Shown: positions 29,321-38,542 of the stretch, one piece after another
Position numbering within the stretch: position 1 is the first letter of the stretch
Layout of the letters: each line of letters starts with the position of its first letter
Source: Kosakonia arachidis
Lineage (GTDB): Bacteria; Pseudomonadota; Gammaproteobacteria; Enterobacterales; Enterobacteriaceae
Direction of reading: 5' to 3'
DNA: 64,000 nt
NCBI RefSeq assembly: GCF_900116535.1
Contig: NZ_FPAU01000004.1
Location: forward strand, 124,001-188,000
Notes under the pieces: generated by a model
Seen by the model: the letters and a program-made list of their open reading frames with translations, nothing else
Told to the model about the DNA's origin: nothing
The model's database searches: none
Translations under genes and position numbers: made by a program

Positions 29321-30420
29321 CAGCGTCCCTCGAAATCGATTCGCGGATCCACCAGCGTATAGGTGATATCACTGAGGATATTCAGTAGCAGGCCGATCAG
29401 AGAGAAAATATAGAGTGTGCCAAACATGACCGGGTAATCCCGCGAAAGCGTGGCTTCATAGCCTAGCAGGCCAAGACCGTTAAGCGAAAAAATCACTTCA
29501 ATCAATAGAGAACCGGTAAAAAACATGCTGATAAAAGTGGCTGGAAAACCGGCAATCACCAGTAGCATCGCGTTGCGAAACACATGTTTGCGCATGATAT
29601 TGCGCTCGCTTACGCCTTTGGCGCGAGCCGTAACCACATACTGTTTACGGATCTCATCCATAAAGGAGTTCTTGGTCAGCATCGTCAGCGCAGCTAATCC
29701 GCCAATCACCGAGGCCAGTACCGGCAGAGTGATATGCCAAAGGTAGTCGGTAATTTTTTGATACCAGGGCAGTGTGTCGAAATTTGTCGAGACCAGTCCG
29801 CGAAGCGGGAAAATGTCATAATAGCTGCCGCCGGAAAAAAAGATAATCAGCACAATCGCGAACAGGAAAGAGGGGATCGAATAGCCAACGATGATGACCG
29901 CGCTGCTCCAGATGTCGAAACGACTGCCGTTATAGACCGCTTTGCGAATGCCGAGCGGTATCGACACCAGATAGACGATAAGCATTGCCCACAGGCTAAC
30001 AGAGATAGAAACCGGTAGGCTGTCTTTGATCAATTGCAGCACCGAGGCGCTGCGAAACAGGCTGTCACCGAAGTCGAAACGTATATAATCCCACAGCATT
30101 TTGAAGTAACGCTGGTACAGCGGCTTATCAAAACCATAGCGTTTTTTGATCTCTTCAATAACTTGCGGATCGAGCCCACGACCGCCGCGATAGTGGCTGT
30201 CATTACTGAGGACATCGCCTACGCCCGTTCGCGCATGGGTTGCGCCCATACCGCCTGCACTGCTACCTGGCAATGCGTTATGATCGCCAAACTCAATGGC
30301 GGCAATGGCCTGATCAACCGGGCCGCCGGGGGCAATCTGCACGATGAAAAAATTAATGGTGATAATGGCCCAGAGAGTGGGAATTATCAGTAATAGGCGG
30401 CGAATGATATAGGCACCCAT
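29320..30420 (-). CDS. yejB: Peptide ABC importer permease YejB
   Basis: Inner-membrane permease of the DppB/OppB type, 366 residues (E. coli 364). It opens [19 protein letters not shown], followed by a periplasmic stretch rich in Gly and Asp (about 45-80), and has about six membrane segments. The EAA loop is [15 protein letters not shown]. It follows yejA by 9 bp and overlaps yejE by one base, so the operon order is yejA-yejB-yejE-yejF. Confidence 0.96.
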   Translation of the reverse strand: MGAYIIRRLLLIIPTLWAIITINFFIVQIAPGGPVDQAIAAIEFGDHNALPGSSAGGMGATHARTGVGDVLSNDSHYRGGRGLDPQVIEEIKKRYGFDKPLYQRYFKMLWDYIRFDFGDSLFRSASVLQLIKDSLPVSISVSLWAMLIVYLVSIPLGIRKAVYNGSRFDIWSSAVIIVGYSIPSFLFAIVLIIFFSGGSYYDIFPLRGLVSTNFDTLPWYQKITDYLWHITLPVLASVIGGLAALTMLTKNSFMDEIRKQYVVTARAKGVSERNIMRKHVFRNAMLLVIAGFPATFISMFFTGSLLIEVIFSLNGLGLLGYEATLSRDYPVMFGTLYIFSLIGLLLNILSDITYTLVDPRIDFEGR

Positions 30421-30429
30421 CCGGTCTCC

Positions 30430-32238
30430 TTAACGTCTGGCTGCGGGCAGTTTCGCCGCTTTATTTACGTCATACCACCAGGTATCAAAACCCAGTGAGT
30501 AGAGGGGGCGAACGGCAGGCATCGAGAATTTATCCCACCAGGCGATGCGATCAGCCGACATATACCACATGGGCAGCATGTAGTAATTCCAGGTCAGTAC
30601 GCGATCCAGAGCGCGACCAAGTGGTAACAGTTTCTCCTTATTGCCCTGCCAGTGCGCGATCTGCGCGATCAGATTATCCACCGCCGGGTTTTTGACGCCG
30701 GGCGCGTTATATGAAGAGTCAATGTATTGCGAGCTCCAGGCAATTTGTAGATCCTCGCTTGGCCACAATTGCGCCCGCCACAGGCGCGGCATCATGTCGT
30801 AATCACGGCTGCGCATGCGGCTGGTGGCCTGCGAGTTATCGACCTGGCGCACCTCCATATTGATACCAAGACGTGCGAGGCTGTGCTGGAACGGGAGCAC
30901 CCACAAGGTATCGCCGCCGGAAGGCAGTAACAGTTCAAAGGTGAAAGGCTGGCCGGTTTGCGCATTCACTCGCCGCTGATTTTTCAGCACCCAGCCCGCT
31001 TCCGTCAGCAGTTTGTCGGCTTTGAGCAGATTTGCCCTGTCATAACCGCTACCGTCGGATTTTGCTGGTGTGTAAACAGAAGTGAAAACTTCTGGTGGCA
31101 GTTGTGCTTTTAACGGTGCCAGCAGGACTAATTCATCCGCATCGGGATAAGTACGCGCGGCGTATTCAGTATTCTGGAAATAGCTGTTAGCGCGGCTGTA
31201 GGCACCGTAAAACAGTGCTTTGTTCATCCATTCAAAATCAAAGGCCAGCGATATGGCTTCGCGGACGCGGCGATCGCTGAAGATGGGCCGCTGAATATTA
31301 AACGCCAGCCAGCGTGTATCCTGAGCTGATGTATTCGGTTCTTCATCTTTAACAATATAACCATGGCTGAAATTGCTGCCGGTATAGCGCGTGGCCCAGT
31401 TTTTGGCATCGCTTTCGCTGCGCATATCGAATGCGCCAGCCTTAAAGGCTTCGAACGCGACATTATCGTCGAGGTAGTAATCGTAACGGATCGTGTCGAA
31501 ATTCCAGCGTCCGCGGTTAACCGGCAGATTCGCGCCCCAGTAATCTTTGACCCGGCTATAAGTAATATACTGACCCATGCGCCAGGCGCTGATGCGATAA
31601 GGACCGCTGCCCAGCGGCGGGCGCGGCAGAGGTTCATCCAAACGGTGAGCTTTCCAGAATTTTTCCGGCATCACCGGCAGCGTCAGCAGGCTAAGCATGC
31701 TCTCTTTACTGGGTTTTGCCAGAACAATGCGTACGGTCAACGGCGAAATCGCTTTCACCGTCGTTCCCTTATAGACCAGGCGAAATTGTGGCACACCTTC
31801 CGTCATAAATTTTTTAAAGGTAAACGCTACATCGCTAGCGCGAATGGGCGAGCCGTCATGAAATGTCGCACGGGGGTTCAGCGAGACCTCCATCCAGGAG
31901 AAGTCATCCGCATAACGGGCCATTTCTGCGACCAGAGGGTAGTAACTGCCGGGTTCATCATCGGAGGTGGTAAAGAGGGCGTCGTACAGCGATTCAGTTC
32001 GGACTGCGGCGTTTCCCCGCATGGCAAAACGGTTGAAGTTATCGAAGGTGCCAATCACCGACAGCGTCGCATTACCACCTTTTGGTGCTGCAGGATTCAC
32101 GTAGTCAAAATGGGTAAAGTTGATGGCGTATTTAGGCTCGCCGATCACGGCAAATGAGTCGCTCTCTTTAATGGTCTGGGCCTGACAAGCCAGAGTGGCA
32201 AACGCCAGAACGAAAGCTGAAATACGCAAAAACTTCAT
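30430..32238 (-). CDS. yejA: Periplasmic peptide-binding protein YejA
   Basis: Solute-binding protein (SBP family 5) of 602 residues that delivers peptides, and in E. coli microcin C, to YejBE. A signal peptide of about 20 residues ends near CQAQT; I read it as type I because the Cys context is a poor lipobox. Conserved stretches include FDYVNPAAPKGG, DDEPGSYYPLVAEMARYADD and FEAFKAGAFD. It is the first gene of yejABEF. No clear operator was seen in the 95 bp to pdeN. Confidence 0.95.
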   Translation of the reverse strand: MKFLRISAFVLAFATLACQAQTIKESDSFAVIGEPKYAINFTHFDYVNPAAPKGGNATLSVIGTFDNFNRFAMRGNAAVRTESLYDALFTTSDDEPGSYYPLVAEMARYADDFSWMEVSLNPRATFHDGSPIRASDVAFTFKKFMTEGVPQFRLVYKGTTVKAISPLTVRIVLAKPSKESMLSLLTLPVMPEKFWKAHRLDEPLPRPPLGSGPYRISAWRMGQYITYSRVKDYWGANLPVNRGRWNFDTIRYDYYLDDNVAFEAFKAGAFDMRSESDAKNWATRYTGSNFSHGYIVKDEEPNTSAQDTRWLAFNIQRPIFSDRRVREAISLAFDFEWMNKALFYGAYSRANSYFQNTEYAARTYPDADELVLLAPLKAQLPPEVFTSVYTPAKSDGSGYDRANLLKADKLLTEAGWVLKNQRRVNAQTGQPFTFELLLPSGGDTLWVLPFQHSLARLGINMEVRQVDNSQATSRMRSRDYDMMPRLWRAQLWPSEDLQIAWSSQYIDSSYNAPGVKNPAVDNLIAQIAHWQGNKEKLLPLGRALDRVLTWNYYMLPMWYMSADRIAWWDKFSMPAVRPLYSLGFDTWWYDVNKAAKLPAARR

Positions 32239-32333
32239 TCGCTGTGTCCCTGTGAACGGCGGCTCGGCAGGCGCCTTAAATTCTAATCATTGAATAATAA
32301 GGGAGGCCCGGCAGGTTGTGAAATAATTCACGC

Positions 32334-33887
32334 CTATAACAGCGCGGAAAACGGCGGTGACCGCCATTCGGTAAACTGTTGCAGTGTCATCGGACGGCTA
32401 AAATAGTAGCCTTGCATGTAATGAACACCATGTTCGCGGAGCCACCGGGCTTGCTCTGGCGTTTCAACGCCTTCGGCGACCGTTAGCATATTCAGTTTTT
32501 TTGCCAGTGTCAGCACGGCATCAAGCACAGGCGACGTTACGGTTTCTGTGCCAATGGCATTGACGAAACCACGGTCGATTTTCAGGTAGTCCATCGTGAA
32601 ACGTTCCAGATAAATCAGCGCGCTGTGTCCGGTGCCGAAATCATCAATAGCCGTTTCGTAGCCCTCTTCACGGAGCTGCTCAAACCGCGCAGTCACTTCG
32701 TTTAGTAACATATCCCGCTCGGTGATCTCCAGTACAATACTGAAATGGTGGGCGGGGAGCGAACGCGATAGCTGGCGAATATCCTGCATAAAGTTTTCAT
32801 CTTGCAGGTGACCAGGTGCGATGTTAATGCCCAGTTTTGCACCTTCGGGCAGGAGCGTCTTTAATCGCGGCGCATCGTGGGCAATTAAGCGGAACAGATG
32901 CTGCGTTAGCGGCATAATCAGTTGCTGGGCTTCAGCAAAATGAATAAATGCATCCGGTGGGATTTCACCTGCCGTTGGATGTTTCCAGCGCATCAGAACT
33001 TCAACGCCGGTGACCTGCAAATTTTTCGCATCCACTACCGGTTGGTAGACAACATAGAATTGATCTCGCTTGATACCGCTCAGGATCTCGCGGCCTGGGG
33101 TGAGATTGTTCTGCAGAATATAGGCGGTCAGCAGACCAAAAAGCATGCCAAAAGTGGTAGCAAGCAGCACGGCGAATTGAATATCCTCTGGTCGCCACTT
33201 TTTTGCATAGAGATAAAATGTGATTGGCGAACCTTCAATGTGCGCTGCTCGTATCGGTGGCAGGGTTATCGTGCTCAGATCAACTAAACCGGGCGAAAAG
33301 GTGGAAACGGCACGATGGCCGATGCTCAGCGCCACGCCAGTCAGATCGGGGCGTTGCGAGATATAGAGCATGTAAGGCGTGAGATTGATATTCAGTGTGG
33401 CGAACACCCCGCGTTTCTCCAGTAGCGGGCTACGAAACCAGACGGCGATAGCAGGTTTGTTCGGCATCATTGGGGTGCCGGGCAGTAACACCATATCAGT
33501 GTCTTTTGTCAGGTCGATATCCGGCACCAGATCTTTCATGGGCATGCTCATCTCGCCGGTGGCCGATGAGCAAAAGGCTTGTTGATCTTTTACCAGCAGA
33601 AACGCACGTACGTTAATTGTGAATGCAGCCCTGGAGGTCAGCTCGCCAGCGGCGACATGACACTCATCAAGCGCGAGCGGTTGCAGCGATTCTGCGGTTG
33701 TTCGTATTTCATTGAGATAGCCTGAGAGCCAGTGCTGAATATTGTTCACTAACGCGGTATAGCGATCTTCGCGTTTATGCTGCTCAAGCCCCAATTGTAG
33801 TCCACCAACAATAAATGCAGAGAGCATGCCCGCGATCAGACTTATCAATATAATTTTGCGGTTCCGTGAAAAATAGCGGCTGAACAT
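32334..33887 (-). CDS. pdeN: Cyclic-di-GMP phosphodiesterase PdeN (Rtn)
   Basis: Inner-membrane enzyme predicted to hydrolyse c-di-GMP to pGpG. I chose the ATG at 33887, giving 517 residues (E. coli 518); upstream frame adds an unrelated 33 residues. The periplasmic sensor between the membrane segments (about 10-30 and 240-260) has the CSS motif (FCSSATGE) known to respond to disulfide state. The EAL domain covers about 265-510; its signature is EVL here, as in E. coli, with the metal and catalytic motifs EITERD, AIDDFGTGHS, YLKIDRGF and VAEGVETPEQA. Confidence 0.94.
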   Translation of the reverse strand: MFSRYFSRNRKIILISLIAGMLSAFIVGGLQLGLEQHKREDRYTALVNNIQHWLSGYLNEIRTTAESLQPLALDECHVAAGELTSRAAFTINVRAFLLVKDQQAFCSSATGEMSMPMKDLVPDIDLTKDTDMVLLPGTPMMPNKPAIAVWFRSPLLEKRGVFATLNINLTPYMLYISQRPDLTGVALSIGHRAVSTFSPGLVDLSTITLPPIRAAHIEGSPITFYLYAKKWRPEDIQFAVLLATTFGMLFGLLTAYILQNNLTPGREILSGIKRDQFYVVYQPVVDAKNLQVTGVEVLMRWKHPTAGEIPPDAFIHFAEAQQLIMPLTQHLFRLIAHDAPRLKTLLPEGAKLGINIAPGHLQDENFMQDIRQLSRSLPAHHFSIVLEITERDMLLNEVTARFEQLREEGYETAIDDFGTGHSALIYLERFTMDYLKIDRGFVNAIGTETVTSPVLDAVLTLAKKLNMLTVAEGVETPEQARWLREHGVHYMQGYYFSRPMTLQQFTEWRSPPFSALL

Positions 33888-33976
33888 AGTATCAGGTCCA
33901 TTCGAGGTGTTCAGGGGGGGCAGGAGCAATATAGCTTGGCTATAACTTGAAGAGAAGGGATGGCATACAACAAGCA

Positions 33977-34002
33977 TAAAAAACACTGCCGGAGCAGTGT
34001 TT
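33977..34002 (-). terminator. mepS terminator
   Basis: AAACACTGC and GCAGTGTTT arms surround a CGGA-type loop, with U residues on the minus-strand exit. It lies 43 bp after the mepS stop. Confidence 0.8.
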
Positions 34003-34045
34003 TTAGACTTAATTGCCAGCTCAAGGGTAAACCGGCATTAAGCGA

Positions 34046-34609
34046 TTAGCTGTGAGTCAGGATACGTCGCGCTTCGTTGTAGCGCTTTTTCCAGTAAGGC
34101 TCATCCATGCTGGAAATCATCACACCATTGGTGGTTGAAGCATGAACAAACTGGTTGTTGCCAATATAGATGCCAACATGTCGGCCCGTTGAACCCGCCC
34201 TAAACAGAACCAAATCGCCCGTACGCAAACTGGTACGTGAGATGGATTTACCTGTTTCCTGCTGTTCCCATGTGGAACGCGGCAGCTCTAAACCAAACTG
34301 CTCACGGAAGGTGCGTTGCACGAAACCAGAACAGTCAATGCCTTTTTTGGTGTCGCCGCCGAGACGGTAACGAACGCCTTTCCAGCTAGCATATTGATCC
34401 ATAATGCGGCTTTTTACGTCCAGATTACGAACCATATTTTCAAATTCATCCTGAGAGGTTTGCAGTGAAGAACTATCTTCACCCACAGCAAGCGTCTCAG
34501 AATGCATGTTCTTTGCGGTATTTGTAGAACAAGCAGAGAGCAGTACCGCTACTGCAATTGCAGGGATCGCCCGCAAGATATATCTCAAAATCGGCTGAGA
34601 TTTGACCAT
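34046..34609 (-). CDS. mepS: Murein DD-endopeptidase MepS (Spr)
   Basis: Outer-membrane lipoprotein that cuts peptidoglycan cross-links to allow wall growth; its amount is limited by the NlpI-Prc protease in E. coli. The 187 residues have a lipobox LLSAC with lipidated Cys27. The NlpC/P60 domain carries catalytic Cys93 (GIDCSGFVQ), the His in GRHVGIYIG and the His in FVHAST. Identity to E. coli Spr is high apart from the linker. The gene has its own leader with a palindrome and a terminator after it. Confidence 0.97.
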   Translation of the reverse strand: MVKSQPILRYILRAIPAIAVAVLLSACSTNTAKNMHSETLAVGEDSSSLQTSQDEFENMVRNLDVKSRIMDQYASWKGVRYRLGGDTKKGIDCSGFVQRTFREQFGLELPRSTWEQQETGKSISRTSLRTGDLVLFRAGSTGRHVGIYIGNNQFVHASTTNGVMISSMDEPYWKKRYNEARRILTHS

Positions 34610-34635
34610 ATTACTTATTTTCCCTTGAAGTCCTT

Positions 34636-34651
34636 AACGATAAATATCGTT
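34636..34651 (-). promoter_or_regulatory. Palindrome in the mepS leader
   Basis: AACGATA and TATCGTT form 7-bp arms around two bases, 27 bp before the mepS ATG. It could be an operator or an RNA hairpin just upstream of the ribosome-binding site. The binding factor is unknown. Confidence 0.4.
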
Positions 34652-34976
34652 ATAAAAATGCCAACGCAGCGAGATTAATTATCTGAAAGCATCGAGACAA
34701 TCGCTCAAGCACAGATTTGTGGAAGAACGCACAAAAATACGCACAACGAGAATAACGGCACTCTTTGCAACAAGACGAACCGAGGTTACCTGAACATCCA
34801 GGGCATGGCGAGCGCTTTTGTACATTTTTTTATAAGAAATTATGATACAGAAAGTGAATTTCCTGAAATGCTCAAAAATTGAGCTTATCAGTGTAAAAAG
34901 CACGCAATGTGCTAATTCTTATGCAGTTTACTATGTCAGGAAAATGACAATAGCGGGAAAAGGCGGCAGATTTAAA

Positions 34977-35000
34977 TTAGGGATCGAAAACGTTCCCTAA
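34977..35000 (-). terminator. Possible lpxT terminator
   Basis: TTAGGGATCG and CGTTCCCTAA pair with one mismatch around AAAA. The following minus-strand sequence is only moderately U-rich. Confidence 0.45.
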
Positions 35001-35031
35001 TAGATGGCATTCCTTGATGTTGGACGATTGT

Positions 35032-35733
35032 TTAAAGTTTGTTATTCCCAGGCAAATAATGATCAAACAAAGCGATAATTTTATCGCTTAGCGGCGTTAA
35101 AAGACACCACGGCAGACCAATCAGCACCGCGGATAACGAACCTACAGCAATATCTGTAAACCAGTGCGCGCCAATCATGACGCGCGGGAAGGCGAAAACC
35201 GCAAAAATAATGAGCGAAATGCCCAATGCTTTTTTGCCGAAATAACGCCACATCACCGCAGCGAAAATAAGCAACATCATTCCATGATCGCCAGGAAAAC
35301 TATCCTTCGATGCATCTTTGGTCGGGAAATCGAGCAGATCGCTCACGCGGTGTATATCGGTAAAGTAAAGTGACGGGCTCGCGCGTTGCACCGGCATCAG
35401 ATGCTGCGCCAGTTGGTTTACCACAACAGCAATCAATAACATGGTCAGGCCAATAGTCACTACACGGCGACGGCCTGTACGATCGGCTGGCAGCCAGAAC
35501 GACAGCATCAGACAGCCCATGGCAACCAGCGAACAGGCATCAAACGCGCGGTTATTGGTTAACGCTACCAGCCAAAGCAAGGTGTGATTTTCTACCAATC
35601 TACTGTTGAAGAAATGGAAAATGGTCGAGTCCATCGGAAACCAAAACCCATGATTTACAGGCATATACCAGCATATAAACAGGGCCAGCCCGACGGCGTT
35701 CAGCAAGATAATCAGGGGTAAACGAGTTTTCAT
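35032..35733 (-). CDS. lpxT: Lipid A 1-diphosphate synthase LpxT
   Basis: Inner-membrane PAP2-family enzyme that moves a phosphate from undecaprenyl pyrophosphate to lipid A, making the 1-diphosphate form and recycling the carrier. The 233 residues (E. coli 237) have about six membrane segments. The phosphatase motifs are KDASKDSFPGDHGMM (motif 2 with catalytic His) and PRVMIGAHWFTD (motif 3). It follows yeiR by 35 bp on the same strand, so yeiQ-yeiR-lpxT may be one transcript. Confidence 0.94.
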   Translation of the reverse strand: MKTRLPLIILLNAVGLALFICWYMPVNHGFWFPMDSTIFHFFNSRLVENHTLLWLVALTNNRAFDACSLVAMGCLMLSFWLPADRTGRRRVVTIGLTMLLIAVVVNQLAQHLMPVQRASPSLYFTDIHRVSDLLDFPTKDASKDSFPGDHGMMLLIFAAVMWRYFGKKALGISLIIFAVFAFPRVMIGAHWFTDIAVGSLSAVLIGLPWCLLTPLSDKIIALFDHYLPGNNKL

Positions 35734-35768
35734 TACTTAAGGATTATTAATAAATAAAGGGGGGGAGG

Positions 35769-36755
35769 TTAGCGATCCTGACTTAAACGAAGCTTCAACA
35801 AAGCAGACTGAAGTATGTTCCAGTCTGCTTCAGAGGCGGTAATGAGCTCGATTCGACTATCCGGCGGCGCAACATTCTGCGTTTCGAGATGAAAATCCTC
35901 TCCCTGACGATTCACCCGCAGCAGACCTTCCGGTATACGCATAACGCCTTTGACACGCTCAACCGGGGCATGACGCACCCATTCAAGCAGGCCAATAGTG
36001 TCAAACACCGTATCTTCATCAAAAATCCAGCCGCACGCCTGATAGCCCTGACCGCTGTTCAGACTCCGACGCCAGCGTTGATGCGCTGGCAGGCTCAGCG
36101 CCGCAAGCCCTTTTCGTTCACCGTGCGTGTGGTCATGTGCAGCACTGGAAGGAAGCTCCCGCTGATTACGGCGCGGATGATCGAGCAATGTGCCATCGAT
36201 CGCGCCCAGGGTGACGCTGACCCGCTGGCGATCGCCGCCGAAGCGGGACCACCACTCTTCCAGCGCGTGCTGGCTCTCTACGGTTGCTCGATCCTGTTTA
36301 TTGGCGACAATGATATCGGCGGCTGCCAATTGATCGCGGAAGTTATCGTTAGTAAGCGCTTTCTCATCCAGTAACTGGCGGGGGTCAAGCAAACAGAGGG
36401 TGGCGCGCAGATCAATCCAGGGTTCGTAGACCGGGTCTGTTAACATATTGAGGATCTGTTTCGGATGGCCGAGCCCGGTCGGTTCAATCAACAGACGGTC
36501 GGGTTTGCCCTGGCGCAGCAAGGTGTTCAGCCCTACCTGCATCGGGAGACCATTTACGCAGCACATACAACCACCTGGGATCTCTTTAAGCAGTGCGCCG
36601 CTGTCGGCAAGCAGTGCGCCGTCGATACCGACTTCGCCAAATTCATTCACCAGCACTGCCCATTTTTCCTGCGGATCTTTATTCGCCAGCAGGTGCAAAA
36701 TAGAAGTGGTTTTGCCGCTTCCGAGAAAGCCGGTAATGAGATTGGTCTTGGTCAC
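35769..36755 (-). CDS. yeiR: COG0523 zinc-binding GTPase YeiR
   Basis: G3E-family GTPase; the E. coli protein binds zinc and is thought to act as a metal chaperone. I chose the GTG at 36755: GGAGA lies 5 nt before it and the resulting 328 residues equal the E. coli length and begin VTKTNLITGFLG. Upstream frame would add 32 residues without similarity. Walker A is GFLGSGKTT, the metal-binding CxCC motif is GGCMCCVNG, and the guanine-specificity motif is NKQD. A His-rich stretch (SSAAHDHTHGE) precedes the CobW C-terminal domain. Confidence 0.93.
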   Translation of the reverse strand: MTKTNLITGFLGSGKTTSILHLLANKDPQEKWAVLVNEFGEVGIDGALLADSGALLKEIPGGCMCCVNGLPMQVGLNTLLRQGKPDRLLIEPTGLGHPKQILNMLTDPVYEPWIDLRATLCLLDPRQLLDEKALTNDNFRDQLAAADIIVANKQDRATVESQHALEEWWSRFGGDRQRVSVTLGAIDGTLLDHPRRNQRELPSSAAHDHTHGERKGLAALSLPAHQRWRRSLNSGQGYQACGWIFDEDTVFDTIGLLEWVRHAPVERVKGVMRIPEGLLRVNRQGEDFHLETQNVAPPDSRIELITASEADWNILQSALLKLRLSQDR

Positions 36756-36872
36756 AGAATCTCCAGTCGTCAATAAAACGTAGATAATTTGTGATCCTGG
36801 CGAAAAAAATGAGAAAAGAGAAGAGTGCGGACGGTGTAAAGCACGAACCATCCGCGTAAATCGCAGTAATTG

Positions 36873-38339
36873 TTAAGCGTTCAGCAGACGTTTTATCGCG
36901 CCGTGAGCGCCATGGACGACAATGTTTTGCCATGCATCGTCAACGGCATCGACAAACAACGGATTAAGCGGCAGATCGCTACCGAATATCTCCTTAAGCG
37001 CCAGCAGCGCAGCCACGCGCTCAGCCTCGTTACTGGTTGCGACAATGGCGTGAATTTTATCCACCAGGGGATCGCGAATATCAATAGGTTGTCCGGCATC
37101 ATCCACGCCGCTGACATAACGCATCCAGCCGGCAATGCCCAGCGCCAGCAGCGGCCAGCGACTTTCCCGTTGCAAATGAACACGAACGCTGTCGAGCATG
37201 CGCTGCGGCAGCTTTTGGCTGCCGTCCATGGCAATTTGCCAGGTGCGGTGTTTCAGCGCCGGGTTAGCGAAGCGTTCAAGCAGGCTATCAGCATAAGCGG
37301 TCAGATCGACCCCGGTGATGAGCAGGGTTGGCGCTTGCTCATCCAGCATCAGACGATGGGCGGCTTCGCGAAACGCTTCATCCTGCATGCAGTCATTAAT
37401 ATGTGCAAAACCGGCCAGATAGCCCAGATAAGCAAGGAAAGAGTGGCTGCCGTTGAGCATTCGAAGTTTCATCTGTTCCCATGGCTGCACATCCTGCACC
37501 AGTTGTACGCCTGCAACTTCCCACTGCGGACGTCCGGCGACGAAATTATCTTCAATCACCCACTGAATAAATGGTTCGCAGCTGATAGCGCAGGGGTCGA
37601 AAACACCCAGTACATCGCTGATTTCCGCCAGCGATTCGTCTGTTGCTGCTGGCACGATGCGATCGACCATTGTGGCCGGAAAACTAACATTCTCCGCGAT
37701 CCAGTGCGCCAGTTCCGGTGAGCGGGTTTTTGCCATACCCAACACCGCGTTTTTGACAATGTGCCCATTGTCAGGAATGTTATCGCAAGAGAGCACAGTA
37801 AACGGCGGCAGCCCGCGTTCGCGGCGACGATACAACGCTTCAACCAGAATGCCCGGCGCCGAATGCGGCTCGTGCGGGTGCTGAAGGTCATGTTCAATAC
37901 GTGGCTGGCGCAGATCCAACTGGCCGCTGGCCGGGTCGATACAGTAGCCTTTTTCGGTAATCGTCAGCGAAACAATTGCCACCTGTGGTTCACAAAATTT
38001 CTCAATGATGGCAGGCAGGGAATCGAGCTTTGCATTCAGACACTCATTGACTGCGCCGACAATAATCGGCTGATTACCGGTTGCGCCTTTCTCCAGCACG
38101 GTATACAGATGATCCTGCTCGCGCAGTTGCGACATCAGTACATCACCGCTGAATAAGCTGATTTCACAAATTCCCCAGTCGCCGCCTTGTGCATTAAGCA
38201 CCCGGTTAGTCAACAGCGCCTGATGTGCACGATGAAACGCGCCAAAACCGAAGTGCACAATTCGCGAGCGTAGCTGTGAGCGATCATACTGAGGTTGCTG
38301 TACCGTGGCAGGAAGCGATGCGGAAGCAATAGTCTTCAT
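36873..38339 (-). CDS. yeiQ: Mannitol dehydrogenase-family oxidoreductase YeiQ (probable fructuronate reductase)
   Basis: NAD-dependent polyol/mannonate dehydrogenase of 488 residues. An N-terminal Rossmann fold (IVHFGFGAFHRAHQALL) is followed by the C-terminal helical domain with the catalytic Lys in KLRMLNGSHSFLAYLG. It resembles E. coli YeiQ along its length, a paralog of UxuB. Here it is divergent from uxuA, whose product mannonate dehydratase is the next step after fructuronate reductase. I infer that YeiQ supplies D-mannonate in this organism. A duplicate uxuB elsewhere cannot be excluded. Confidence 0.88.
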   Translation of the reverse strand: MKTIASASLPATVQQPQYDRSQLRSRIVHFGFGAFHRAHQALLTNRVLNAQGGDWGICEISLFSGDVLMSQLREQDHLYTVLEKGATGNQPIIVGAVNECLNAKLDSLPAIIEKFCEPQVAIVSLTITEKGYCIDPASGQLDLRQPRIEHDLQHPHEPHSAPGILVEALYRRRERGLPPFTVLSCDNIPDNGHIVKNAVLGMAKTRSPELAHWIAENVSFPATMVDRIVPAATDESLAEISDVLGVFDPCAISCEPFIQWVIEDNFVAGRPQWEVAGVQLVQDVQPWEQMKLRMLNGSHSFLAYLGYLAGFAHINDCMQDEAFREAAHRLMLDEQAPTLLITGVDLTAYADSLLERFANPALKHRTWQIAMDGSQKLPQRMLDSVRVHLQRESRWPLLALGIAGWMRYVSGVDDAGQPIDIRDPLVDKIHAIVATSNEAERVAALLALKEIFGSDLPLNPLFVDAVDDAWQNIVVHGAHGAIKRLLNA

Positions 38340-38402
38340 CTGTATACACCTGATTAACCAATAATTAACAATGGCAGTGTAAAGTTATATGACAGCAAAA
38401 AG

Positions 38403-38418
38403 AATTGGTATGCCTTAA
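38403..38418. promoter_or_regulatory. UxuR/ExuR-like box 1
   Basis: AATTGGTATGCC (from 38403) matches one half and the centre of the AATTGGTATACCAATT palindrome that I recall for UxuR/ExuR in enterobacteria; the right arm is degenerate. It lies between yeiQ and uxuA. Confidence 0.45.
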
Positions 38419-38430
38419 ATATCCGGGGAA

Positions 38431-38446
38431 TGTGAGCTGGATCAAT
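38431..38446. promoter_or_regulatory. Possible CRP site between yeiQ and uxuA
   Basis: TGTGA, six bases, then TCAAT approximates the CRP consensus TGTGA-N6-TCACA, with the left arm perfect. Hexuronate genes are commonly CRP-activated. Confidence 0.5.
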
Positions 38447-38512
38447 CATTGCTATGGGAATATTTGACCCTTTCGGCTAAACATGTATGGTAGTCGTCAT
38501 GCGGTTACGTGT

Positions 38513-38526
38513 ATTGGTATAACAAC
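38513..38526. promoter_or_regulatory. UxuR/ExuR-like box 2
   Basis: ATTGGTATAACAAC differs at one central position from the palindrome TTGGTATACCAA and lies 17 bp before the uxuA ATG, where a repressor would block transcription. Confidence 0.5.
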
Positions 38527-38542
38527 TTTAGAGGGTAAGGCG

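Larger units (their letters stand above)
34610..35031. other. Intergenic region between mepS and lpxT
   Basis: About 420 bp with no credible gene; a 74-codon frame on the minus strand lacks a ribosome-binding site and family resemblance. It holds the mepS leader and promoter region, a palindrome at 34636-34651, an AT-rich middle, and a hairpin at 34977-35000 that probably ends lpxT. Confidence 0.6.

Noticed and set aside
31363..32157. 264-codon plus-strand frame inside yejA
   Set aside because: Antisense to a full-length, conserved binding protein; no start signal and unnatural composition.
34176..34370. Possible second gene inside mepS on the plus strand
   Set aside because: Antisense to conserved catalytic domain codons; no start signal.
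34679..34903. 74-codon minus-strand frame between mepS and lpxT
   Set aside because: No ribosome-binding site and no recognisable family; it crosses the AT-rich promoter region of mepS.
36870..37721. 283-codon plus-strand frame opposite yeiQ
   Set aside because: Entirely antisense to conserved yeiQ; no recognisable domain.
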